Shown: positions 1 through 6,080 of the stretch, piece by piece | Position numbering within the stretch: position 1 is the first letter of the stretch | Layout: each line of letters starts with the position of its first letter | NCBI GenBank assembly: GCA_047614505.1 | Contig: JBLHGQ010000044.1 | Location: forward strand, 1-20,774 | From: JABDJL01 sp047614505 | Lineage (GTDB): Bacteria > Pseudomonadota > Gammaproteobacteria > Xanthomonadales > SZUA-36 | Length of the DNA: 20,774 nt | Reading direction: 5' to 3' | Translations under genes and position numbers: made by a program | The notes under the pieces: model-generated | Databases searched by the model: none | Seen by the model: the letters and a program-made list of their open reading frames with translations, nothing else | Told to the model about the DNA's origin: nothing

Positions 1-1
1 C

Positions 2-157
2 ACCTTCATCTGTCCGCACTGCGGAACGGGCACGGACATCTTCCGCGGCGGTGGCGGCGACCGGATGAGCCTGGAACTCGGCGTCCCGTTCCTGGGCACC
101 ATTCCTTTCGCTATTGATGTAATCTTTAGCTTTTACCTCTTGCATAAAGGGCTCTGA
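2..157 (+). pseudogene. Mrp/ApbC-type Fe-S carrier P-loop ATPase, 3' part, truncated
   Basis: Frame 2 is open from the left edge and gives about 36 residues typical of the Mrp/ApbC/Nbp35 ATPases. They include a C-P-H-C pair (residues 4-7 of the visible part), then a glycine-rich run and the ending LGVPFLGTIPF. Mrp proteins bind and transfer Fe-S clusters in the cytoplasm, and the CxxC pair is the cluster-bridging site. In the family the PFLGxIP block is followed by some 50-60 more residues. Here, after about base 111, the frame reads unrelated hydrophobic residues and stops at TGA 155-157 inside a REP-like repeat. I read this as a gene whose 3' end was replaced by a rearrangement. The start lies outside the window. 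The identity is confident; that it is non-functional is inference. Confidence 0.8.
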
Positions 158-183
158 CCCCTTTATTTCTGACCCCTTTATTT
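145..183. repeat. REP-like inverted repeat plus exact 15-bp tandem repeat
   Basis: A 7-bp stem (TAAAGGG / CCCTTTA, 145-151 and 159-165) encloses the stop codon of the truncated Mrp gene. It overlaps an exact 15-bp tandem duplication, CTGACCCCTTTATTT, at 154-168 and 169-183. Sequences of the form AAAGGGCTCTGACCCCTTT resemble the palindromes often seen near REP-associated transposases (from memory, not searched). A related AAGGGCTCT core recurs at 9667 and 10100 in this window. Confidence 0.6.
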
Positions 184-207
184 GCTGACAACGATTGGGG
201 CACTTTA

Positions 208-1014
208 ATGCCAAATAAGAAATTTCTGGAAGAATACCCGCTTTATAGGAAATTCAAAGTTGAACAGATTGAGTCGAGAACGGACCAACTTCCAACTGTT
301 CAGATCAACATGGAGTGCAAGACATGTAAGTCAAACCAAACTTTTGTTATGCAGAATAATTATTGGGAAAACTGCGACAGCATGAACTTCCCTGTTAATG
401 GTCTAATTTTTCGTGCGCAATATCTATGCGTTCATTGCCAAATATTTCGAAGAATCTTCTTTATTAAAGCTGACACTGACGACAATTGGTTCATGAAGGT
501 AGGGCAATTTCCCTCTTGGGAGATTAAAGGTGATAAAAATATTGAAAAGCTTCTCGGGAATCACGCGGGATATTATCAAAATGGTCTTGTTTGTGAATCA
601 CAGGGATATGGCATTGGTGCATTTGGTTACTACCGCAGGATAGTAGAAGAAACAATTGATAGCCTACTTGAAGAAATTGCGGAATTACTAAGCGAAGAAG
701 AGCAGTTAAAATACCAAGAAGCTTTGAACAAGACAAAGAAAACTACTGTGACGCGAGAAAAAATCGATTTAGTGAAGGATTTGTTACCATCATTATTGAG
801 ACCAGACGGGATGAATCCACTGTCTGCTTTACACTCTGCACTGAGTGAAGGACTTCATGCAGAATCCGACGAAGAATGCCTTGAATACGCAGAAACATGC
901 CGAACAATTTTAGTATTCCTAGTAAACCAGGTAGCTGCAACCAAAGCAGCTTCAAGCGGATTTACGGCAAGCATGAGAAAACTGCTTGATAAAAAGTCAA
1001 CGAAAACTAACTAA
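208..1014 (+). CDS. Hypothetical protein with two CxxC pairs and helical C-terminus
   Basis: A 268-residue soluble protein with no signal peptide. The N-terminal part (about 35-95) is beta-rich and carries two cysteine pairs, C-K-T-C and C-V-H-C, spaced like a small zinc-ribbon or treble-clef metal site. The C-terminal part (about 130-255) is helical and charged, with the segments GIGAFGYYRRIVEE and ALSEGLHAESDEECLEYAE. This layout resembles DUF4145/HEPN-like accessory proteins found in mobile and defence islands, but I cannot assign the family firmly. An ATG with GGGG about 8 bases upstream supports the start. It is A+T-rich compared with the Mrp fragment beside it, which suggests recent acquisition. 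No partner gene is adjacent on this strand. Confidence 0.7.
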   Translation: MPNKKFLEEYPLYRKFKVEQIESRTDQLPTVQINMECKTCKSNQTFVMQNNYWENCDSMNFPVNGLIFRAQYLCVHCQIFRRIFFIKADTDDNWFMKVGQFPSWEIKGDKNIEKLLGNHAGYYQNGLVCESQGYGIGAFGYYRRIVEETIDSLLEEIAELLSEEEQLKYQEALNKTKKTTVTREKIDLVKDLLPSLLRPDGMNPLSALHSALSEGLHAESDEECLEYAETCRTILVFLVNQVAATKAASSGFTASMRKLLDKKSTKTN

Positions 1015-1078
1015 CGATCTATTTTGCTCACGACCAACAAATCCTCTGTGAGCCAGATTTCTGCCACTCCACCTGTCA

Positions 1079-1118
1079 TTTACTAGCATTTACTGGCGTT
1101 TGCTGGCGTTTGCTGGCA
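1079..1118. repeat. Four tandem 10-bp repeats (TTTRCTRGCR)
   Basis: Four units follow each other without gaps: TTTACTAGCA, TTTACTGGCG, TTTGCTGGCG and TTTGCTGGCA. The 10-bp period puts every unit on the same face of the helix. They lie about 265 bp before the first tRNA remnant. Arm-type integrase sites or another protein-binding array are possible; this is inference. Confidence 0.65.
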
Positions 1119-1260
1119 CATTGCGAATGGACCAGATCCGCAAGTGACTGATTTAATTAAAGATAAAAACTAATGGCTTCTCTTGAAAATCCGCGTGTTC
1201 GCACGCTTGATTCCGACACGAAGCAAAGGAGAATCTATATTAGTCAGCACAACTCAAATA

Positions 1261-1281
1261 ATGGCGCACTGATGGCGCACT
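1261..1281. repeat. Direct repeat pair ATGGCGCACT
   Basis: Two exact 10-bp copies (1261-1270 and 1272-1281) are separated by one G, about 100 bp before the tRNA remnant. They share the TGGCG core with the repeats at 1079-1118. A protein-binding site near an attachment core is plausible but unproven. Confidence 0.5.
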
Positions 1282-1384
1282 TACAGGTAACTATTGTCAA
1301 TTAACCACTTAACTAGACAACATCTAGATTGATCTAATATATTGATTTTATTGTTGTAGTTTATTGAGGTTAGTTGATTTGGTG

Positions 1385-1432
1385 GCATTCATAATGCTGA
1401 GGTCGGTGGTTCAAGTCCACCCATCACCACCA
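1385..1432 (+). repeat. tRNA-Met(CAT) 3' remnant, copy 1 (attachment-site-like)
   Basis: The 48 bp match the 3' two thirds of a tRNA. There is an anticodon stem (extending to about 1383) with loop TTCATAA (CAT at 1390-1392), variable loop AGGTC, T arm GGTGG-TTCAAGT-CCACC, 3' acceptor strand CATCACC, A73 and encoded CCA (1430-1432). The 5' half (acceptor GGTGATG and D arm) is absent upstream, so this cannot be a working tRNA gene. A 3' tRNA end without its 5' half is the usual footprint of an element that integrated into a tRNA gene by site-specific recombination. Confidence 0.85.
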
Positions 1433-1487
1433 TATTTTGTTCCGTAGCAATCCGTGCGAACTGCGGGATGAACAATAATTTTTTGAT

Positions 1488-2648
1488 TTATATTGAAGCA
1501 AAAAGATTCACGTAATCACTATACTGATAACGACGGTTTCTAGCCTGGCCTGTTATTTCATCTAACACACCGGCTTTTTCAAGACGGTCCTTCAAGGCAT
1601 TCGCAGCGGCGAACGTCACTTTTGTCAAATCCATAATTCGATTGACAGAAATAATTGGCTGTGAAAATAAGTGCTCAAGAACAATCAATCCATTACCTGC
1701 AACCTGGCCAAAATCTTGGACAATTCTTGCTCTATGCCTTTCTCGTAACTCAACTATCCCTCTTGCAGTTTGTGTTGCCTGTTGCGAAACCTCATCAACA
1801 CCTTGAAGGAAAAATTTTGTCCAAGACTCCCAGTCTCCATGATCTCTAGTTCTCTGCAAAAGCTCATAGTATTCTTGTCGATTCTTCTTGAAGAAATATG
1901 AAAGATATAGGACCGGCATTAGTAGAACTTGCTTTTCGCAGAGTAATAGAGTGATTAGCAGGCGGCCAACTCTCCCATTGCCATCAAGAAAAGGGTGAAT
2001 GGTTTCAAATTGTGCATGAGCCAATCCAATTTTTATGAGCAAAGGAATTTTGTCGTTTTTATTAAGAAATTTTTCCCAATCAGATAATGCACTAACCATT
2101 TGGTCATGTGGTGGCGGAACATAAATTGCATCTCGAATTTGACAATTAGCCGCTCCAATCCAATTCTGAGATGTCCTCAGATGCCCAGGGTTTTGTTGTT
2201 GGCCCTTAGTTCCCATCAGCAACTGCTCATGAATCGCCTTTATCAGCCGGATTGATACTGGCAATTGATTAAGTAATTTCAATCCGTGATTCATTGCTCT
2301 TACATAATTAATTACTTCGTTAACATCTTGTGGCGTGTCAGGGTCTAAGATTTCAGCCTCTCTCCTTAGCAGATGAGACAGGGAACTTTGAGTACCCTCT
2401 ATCTGGCTCGACAGAACGGCCTCTTTCCTTACGTACATAAAAACGAAAAGATTTGGATCGGGAAGAGTTTGAATGGAACCATCAAGCCGGCCTAAAGACC
2501 TATCGGCCTTTGATAGGCAGGCTTGCAACTCATCATCGATGATTAACTCAGGTTCTTTTGGTGGCAAGGGCTCTGGAATAAATGCCTTATACCCCTGAAG
2601 TTGCTTGATGTACCTTCCTGACCGGCCTGGATATTCTTTATTTTTCAC
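1488..2648 (-). CDS. Fic family protein, class II (predicted AMP-transferase)
   Basis: A 386-residue cytoplasmic protein of the Fic family. These proteins usually transfer AMP from ATP to a target hydroxyl. The catalytic loop HPFLDGNGRVGR lies at about 218-229, with His218, Asp222 and Arg229 of the canonical motif all present. The inhibitory motif [S/T]xxxE[G/N] is seen upstream as SSQIEG (80-85), so this is a class II enzyme with N-terminal self-inhibition by Glu84. The last ~65 residues look like a winged helix, as in the Shewanella Fic-type proteins. The start is GTG (2646-2648); GGAAGG lies almost on top of it, so the exact start is uncertain. It is the only gene between tRNA remnants 1 and 2. 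Palindromes in the 750-bp upstream region may be autoregulatory operators. The target is unknown. Confidence 0.88.
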   Translation of the reverse strand: MKNKEYPGRSGRYIKQLQGYKAFIPEPLPPKEPELIIDDELQACLSKADRSLGRLDGSIQTLPDPNLFVFMYVRKEAVLSSQIEGTQSSLSHLLRREAEILDPDTPQDVNEVINYVRAMNHGLKLLNQLPVSIRLIKAIHEQLLMGTKGQQQNPGHLRTSQNWIGAANCQIRDAIYVPPPHDQMVSALSDWEKFLNKNDKIPLLIKIGLAHAQFETIHPFLDGNGRVGRLLITLLLCEKQVLLMPVLYLSYFFKKNRQEYYELLQRTRDHGDWESWTKFFLQGVDEVSQQATQTARGIVELRERHRARIVQDFGQVAGNGLIVLEHLFSQPIISVNRIMDLTKVTFAAANALKDRLEKAGVLDEITGQARNRRYQYSDYVNLFASI

Positions 2649-2705
2649 CTTCCATTTTTCCGCATATTAGAACCTAGCTATAATATAACACACATTATGA
2701 TATAT

Positions 2706-2724
2706 GTTATAGCCAGCCTATAAC
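2706..2724. promoter_or_regulatory. Inverted repeat GTTATAG-N5-CTATAAC upstream of fic
   Basis: Perfect 7-bp arms around CCAGC, about 58 bp upstream of the Fic start. The related sequence CTAGCTATAA occurs at about 2673 and 2754, flanking it. The cluster looks like an operator, possibly for the Fic protein's own winged-helix domain; this is inference. Confidence 0.5.
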
Positions 2725-2768
2725 AAGAGAAGAATAGTGCCTACTAACTAGAGTCTAGCTATAACAAA

Positions 2769-2790
2769 CAAAAGTGAACGTTCACTTTTG
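2769..2790. promoter_or_regulatory. Perfect 22-bp palindrome (half-site CAAAAGTGAAC)
   Basis: Each 11-bp half reads CAAAAGTGAAC outward to centre with no spacer. Its size and symmetry are like operators of dimeric TetR-type repressors, but no TetR gene is in the window. It lies about 120 bp upstream of the Fic start. Confidence 0.6.
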
Positions 2791-3177
2791 ATCGGTGGTT
2801 AACTGCCAACTTGAGGAAAACTGACTTCCCGGCCCTGGTCAAGCACTAACATCATTGCTTAAACACGCACCCCTATTATTGTTAACAATCGGAGAGCAAA
2901 AAAATGTTAACAACTGCATGACCAAATTCCTGGTTTGTACGCCTGAACTTGCCCATAACCTATAGGGCCTCAGTTAGTCACTAACTCAGTGATTCATAGT
3001 GCAAACCACAAAAGCATCTAAGCACTAAGTTCGGCAACCTTAGATAAAAATGCATCTTTTCGTGGTTAAACCCACACTCTAGAGTGGCAAATCAGAACCA
3101 GAATGCGCTATTTATGCGCCTAAACTACTTAGTTTAAAATTTTTATTCTTCTATTACATGCTATTGCAGTAATTAAA

Positions 3178-3375
3178 CACAGCATTTTAAATGCTGAGGT
3201 CGCTGGTTCAAGTCCATTGTGCATGGAGAAGGTGAGACCGGGGACCGGTCGAGAAGCCGGCCTGGGCCATGCACCGGTGCCGCGTATTTGTACAGGGATG
3301 TACACAGATCGCGGAGCACAGGATGTGCGGGAGCGATCAACATGGAAGGCCGAGAGCGGCCACCCATCACCACCA
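3178..3375 (+). repeat. tRNA-Met 3' remnant, copy 2, split by a 143-bp insert
   Basis: Bases 3178-3216 continue the tRNA-Met pattern: anticodon stem CAGCA/TGCTG, variable loop AGGTC, and T-stem start with loop TTCAAGT. The pattern resumes at 3360-3375 with CCACCCATCACCACCA, including the CCA end. The anticodon loop has decayed from TTCATAA to TTTTAAA, and one T-stem base is changed (GCTGG for GGTGG). No 5' half is present. The break falls just after the T-loop, at tCCA/CCA, which leaves a possible 3-bp duplication. It marks the right end of the Fic module. Confidence 0.75.
3217..3359. other. G+C-rich structured insert in tRNA remnant 2
   Basis: This insert is much richer in G+C than the DNA around it and has no convincing ORF. 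Several nested inverted repeats are visible. GTGCATGG (3219-3226) pairs with CCATGCAC (3267-3274) and encloses hairpin GACCGG-GGA-CCGGTC (3236-3250). GTGCCGCG (3277-3284) pairs with CGCG-GA-GCAC (3310-3319) and encloses TGTAC-N6-GTACA. GGCCG-AGAG-CGGCC (3348-3361) sits at the right boundary. The layout fits a folded RNA or a hairpin-based mobile sequence such as a MITE. I do not recognise it as a known intron, ribozyme or attC class. Confidence 0.6.
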
Positions 3376-3399
3376 TTTATTTCAGCCTTTTACAGGTGC

Positions 3400-4293
3400 T
3401 CAGCTACTTCGGTATTCGACGGGTGTCATACCTGTGTGTTTCTTGAAAGCTTGGGAAAAATGACTACGGCTGGAAAAACCGATTCGAGATGCAACTTGTT
3501 CAACCGGGACTTGACCGGTACTGAGCAATCTTACGGCGTACTCCATGCGAACGTGATTGACCAGGCTTATAGGTGAGCGATCAAAAGCTTCGTGAAAAGC
3601 CTTGGCAAATGCGGAACGGCTCATGTGGGCAATTTCTGCCAGGGATTCAACCGTATGACTAGCGCCTGGGTTTTCCATTATCGCGTCCAGCGCTGCTGCC
3701 AAGCGCGGGTCTTCCAGCGCAGCCAACCAAGGTAGCGTGGATTCGTTATTGGTCGACAACTTACGGAACATATGCACAAGTAATTGCGTCATTATCGCGC
3801 CCTGCAAGACTGACTCACCGGTTTGGCCGTCTGCTTGCTCGGTCAACATGCCCTGATACAGTAGTGGTACCTCCGGTACGGTGGACAAATCCACAACCAG
3901 TGCCTCGCCAAGGTGGTCAAACAGGCCTACAGCCTCACCAAAACGCACATCTACTGTTCCACATCCCACTACCATTTCCAATGGGCCCTCGTTACCGGCC
4001 TTGATGCGGTGAACAGGTGGACCATCTGGAGCATTTTCTATCCGTAGCTCATGGCGCATCTGACTTCTGGTCTCGAGTGAATGGGCATTCCCCGCTGGTA
4101 TTACGACCAGCCAGTTGGGGCTAATCCTTTGGCGTAGCCCGTTTTTAACAGTCACCCAGCCTTCACCCTGCACAATGAAATGAAGCATTGCAACCGGGGG
4201 ACCCGGCAGTGTCAGACGCCAGCCTGAGTCCAACATGCACAAAGCAAATGGTTCAACTTCAACTGAAAGGTTTTTTAAATAGCGGTCTAACAT
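3400..4293 (-). CDS. AraC family transcriptional regulator (cupin sensor)
   Basis: 297 residues. The N-terminal ~170 residues form a cupin-type sensor domain (LHFIVQGEGWVTVKNG, then IPAGNAHSLE), of the kind found in the AraC_binding/cupin_6 group. The C-terminal ~100 residues are the double helix-turn-helix of AraC/XylS proteins; the second HTH reads VASRIGFSSRSHFSQAFKKHTGMTPVEYR. It probably binds a small effector and controls the divergent secreted hydrolase gene at 4512, the usual arrangement for this family. The start ATG has GGTGA a few bases upstream. The 3' end lies only 25 bp from tRNA remnant 2, so the gene sits at the very edge of its module. The effector is not predictable. Confidence 0.88.
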   Translation of the reverse strand: MLDRYLKNLSVEVEPFALCMLDSGWRLTLPGPPVAMLHFIVQGEGWVTVKNGLRQRISPNWLVVIPAGNAHSLETRSQMRHELRIENAPDGPPVHRIKAGNEGPLEMVVGCGTVDVRFGEAVGLFDHLGEALVVDLSTVPEVPLLYQGMLTEQADGQTGESVLQGAIMTQLLVHMFRKLSTNNESTLPWLAALEDPRLAAALDAIMENPGASHTVESLAEIAHMSRSAFAKAFHEAFDRSPISLVNHVRMEYAVRLLSTGQVPVEQVASRIGFSSRSHFSQAFKKHTGMTPVEYRSS

Positions 4294-4511
4294 TTGTTCA
4301 CCATTACAAAATTCTTGAGCCTTGTTTTGGAGTCTTTAGACGATATCGAACCATTATAGGATTTTCTCGCACTGAATGGGACGATTTCGCACGAGTGCCG
4401 CACCAATCCACTCAGTAGGAGGCCAATACTAATCGGCATGGACCAAAAGAGTTCATGAAACCGAAGCAGACAAGCTTCAACTCTCAACCCTGTTATACGA
4501 GGAGCATTTAA
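4294..4511. promoter_or_regulatory. Divergent promoter region, AraC regulator / secreted hydrolase
   Basis: This 218-bp spacer separates two divergent starts. Two similar blocks in the same orientation, TTCTCGCACT (about 4361) and TTTCGCACGA (about 4385), are roughly two helical turns apart, as expected for tandem AraC-type half-sites. GAGGAG 7 bases before ATG 4512 is a strong ribosome site for the hydrolase. I cannot place a confident -35/-10. Confidence 0.45.
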
Positions 4512-5276
4512 ATGAAAGAGACAAATAAAATGAAAGCGCTTATCCGGACCATCATGGCTGTTTCCATGTTGATTGCGACAAACGCGATGGCACAGTTGCC
4601 CAATCCCGGACTGGACATTGACCCTGCCCGCACCGCCGTTGTTATCACCGACCCACAGAATGATTTTCTCAGTCCTGAAGGCGTGACCTGGGGGCTGGTC
4701 GGAGCTAGTGTCACAGCAAATGGCACGGTTGCCAATATTGAGTCCCTGATAAAAGCAGCCAAATCCAACGGAATGGAAGTGTTCATCTCTCCTCACTATT
4801 ACTACCCGACCGACGATGGCTGGCAGTTTGGTGGTGCAGTGGAAACCATGATGCACGCCATCAATATGTTTGATCGCAAAGGCGCGCTGACTACGGAAGA
4901 GTTCGCAGGTTCAGGTGCCGATTGGCTGGAACAGTACAAACCATTGATCAACGACGGCAAGACCGTAGTTACAAGCCCACACAAGGTTTACGGGCCAGAG
5001 AGCAATGACCTTGCATTACAACTGCGTAAGCGTGGAATCGACAAAGTCATATTGGCCGGCATGTCAGCAAACCTCTGCGTGGAATCGCATATGCGTGAAC
5101 TGCTCGAGCAGGGCTTTGAAGTAGCAGTAGTAAAAGATGCCACCGCAGCAGCTCAAACTCCTGATATTGATGGCTATGCCGCAGCACTAACGAACTTCAG
5201 GTTCCTCGCCAACACAGTTTGGACGACGGAAGAGGCTACGGCTGCTATGGCCAATGCTGCAAGCACCAGTCAATAA
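4512..5276 (+). CDS. Secreted isochorismatase-type cysteine hydrolase
   Basis: 254 residues with a signal peptide (cleavage near AMA-Q28), so it is exported, which is uncommon for this mostly cytoplasmic family. The cysteine-hydrolase triad is visible: Asp47 in TDPQNDF, Lys158 in SPHKVYGPESNDL, and Cys189 in GMSANLCVESHMRELLEQGFEV. Members hydrolyse isochorismate, N-carbamoyl compounds, nicotinamide or related amides; the substrate here is open. A second Met (codon 7) could also start translation, but GAGGAG favours the first ATG. It is divergent from the AraC gene and followed 31 bp later by another secreted protein, so the two probably form one operon under that regulator. Confidence 0.88.
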   Translation: MKETNKMKALIRTIMAVSMLIATNAMAQLPNPGLDIDPARTAVVITDPQNDFLSPEGVTWGLVGASVTANGTVANIESLIKAAKSNGMEVFISPHYYYPTDDGWQFGGAVETMMHAINMFDRKGALTTEEFAGSGADWLEQYKPLINDGKTVVTSPHKVYGPESNDLALQLRKRGIDKVILAGMSANLCVESHMRELLEQGFEVAVVKDATAAAQTPDIDGYAAALTNFRFLANTVWTTEEATAAMANAASTSQ

Positions 5277-5307
5277 CTCAACTCAACTCAAAAATAAGGA
5301 AAGCAAG

Positions 5308-5856
5308 ATGAAAATTTTAAGCAGAATTACCTTTTATGCGCTCATATTAGCTTTGGTCACCGTAGGAAACCCGGCACATGCCGCAGGGCTAGGAACCAAT
5401 ATCGCGGTTCGGCTAGTGGGAACCAGCGTCATGTTTGACGGCGATGACCTGTTTAATGAATTTGGTATACCCAAGACAGGAGAAGCTCTTTGTTACGACC
5501 TCGACCTGGTTGATGCAAAGACCGGTAATGTGATCGGTTCCGCCGCAGACTGCCTGACCAATCTGAACAATGTCAGTACCGGAGTTGCATTGACCGGCAC
5601 GACATTTTTCTTTTTTCCAGGCGGAACAGTGGTCTCTCAAGGGATGACAACCGTGCAGCCGATTCTACACGGATCCCCGGATTTCACTCACATAACAGGC
5701 GCAATTCCTCAACCTGGCGATAATAATGTCGTTTACGGTGACGGCAAATTTAAAAATGCCAGTGGGCCTGTAAGACTGTCAGGCACGGTAAATCTCATGA
5801 ACTTCCCAACTCAAGCAACCTTCGACTGCCTTTTCATACTTGATATAGGACGGTAA
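5308..5856 (+). CDS. Secreted AOC/dirigent-like beta-barrel protein
   Basis: 182 residues with a clear signal peptide (MKILSRITFYALILALV, cleavage near AHA-AG). I chose ATG 5308 because AAGGA lies 8-9 bases upstream and the signal peptide begins there; the longer open frame from 5254 overlaps the previous gene. The mature part is beta-rich. It ends with a pattern I associate with bacterial allene-oxide-cyclase/dirigent-like barrels: ITGAIPQPGDNNVVYGDGKF, then NASGPVRLSG and FDCLFILDI. Two cysteines (ALCYDLD and ADCLTNL) could form a disulfide, with a third near the C-terminus. The role is unknown; co-transcription with the exported hydrolase suggests a shared extracytoplasmic job. The family call is moderate. 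Confidence 0.72.
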   Translation: MKILSRITFYALILALVTVGNPAHAAGLGTNIAVRLVGTSVMFDGDDLFNEFGIPKTGEALCYDLDLVDAKTGNVIGSAADCLTNLNNVSTGVALTGTTFFFFPGGTVVSQGMTTVQPILHGSPDFTHITGAIPQPGDNNVVYGDGKFKNASGPVRLSGTVNLMNFPTQATFDCLFILDIGR

Positions 5857-5892
5857 CAAGATTCACTAGTCTTTAAGCACGCAAAGCAAACG

Positions 5893-5914
5893 GGGGTACT
5901 CAATTGAGTACCCC
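5893..5914. terminator. 22-bp perfect palindrome after the secreted-protein operon
   Basis: Each 11-bp half reads GGGGTACTCAA, with no spacer. It lies 36 bp after the stop codon, where a terminator hairpin is expected, but only TTG follows, so intrinsic termination would be weak. It directly abuts tRNA remnant 3 and may instead belong to that junction. Confidence 0.5.
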
Positions 5915-5919
5915 TTGTG

Positions 5920-5940
5920 CAAGTCCACCCATCACCACCA
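5920..5940 (+). repeat. tRNA-Met 3' remnant, copy 3
   Basis: A 21-bp match to the last bases of the same tRNA, from the T-loop (CAAGT) through CCACC, CATCACC, A and CCA. It is the shortest of the three copies and the same size as a typical short attachment core. It marks the right edge of the AraC/hydrolase module. Confidence 0.75.
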
Positions 5941-6080
5941 TGTTTCGTATGCTATCTACTTAAGATTCAAATGCAATATTCTGAGCTTCCCGCCATAGGT
6001 ACTCAGCAATCCCGCCTCATCGGTTAATCACCTTCGGTATAGTAAGTCCTGTTTCGAAAACGATACCTCGGGAGAACACA

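Larger units (their letters stand above)
1015..1487. other. Non-coding stretch with direct repeats next to a tRNA remnant
   Basis: No convincing gene. A 43-codon ORF at 1173-1304 (starting MASLENPRVRTL) exists but has no recognisable homology and weak translation signals. The stretch holds four abutting 10-bp repeats (1079-1118), a pair of ATGGCGCACT repeats (1261-1270 and 1272-1281), an A+T-rich zone at 1315-1375, and the first tRNA-Met 3' remnant. Together these look like the end of an integrated element; that reading is inference. Confidence 0.5.
2649..3177. other. A+T-rich non-coding region crowded with palindromes
   Basis: I see no gene. The stretch contains the TATAAC-type repeats and the 22-bp palindrome listed separately. 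It also holds GTTAGTCACTAAC (about 2971-2983), CACTCTAGAGTG (about 3072-3083) and TAAACTACTTAGTTTA (about 3120-3135). Promoter and operator functions for the Fic gene at 2648 are likely for the near sites; the rest is unexplained. Ends of an old mobile element are an alternative. Confidence 0.5.

Noticed and set aside
1173..1304. 43-codon ORF starting MASLENPRVRTL
   Set aside because: Its start resembles some integrase N-termini only vaguely, there is no ribosome site, and it overlaps the ATGGCGCACT repeats; not called as a gene.
1383..1432. Functional tRNA-Met gene
   Set aside because: The acceptor 5' strand and D arm cannot be found upstream, so only the 3' portion exists.
3219..3359. Possible group II intron because the insert begins near GTGC
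   Set aside because: Too short, no recognisable domain V hairpin and no intron 3' end; position in a T-loop is also not typical.
3217..3576. ORFs of 60-120 codons through the structured insert on both strands
   Set aside because: They arise from the G+C-rich insert and run antisense into the AraC gene; no start signals or protein-like composition.
4287..4856. 189-codon minus-strand ORF opposite the secreted hydrolase
   Set aside because: It overlaps a well-supported gene and has no recognisable domain; a frame shadow.
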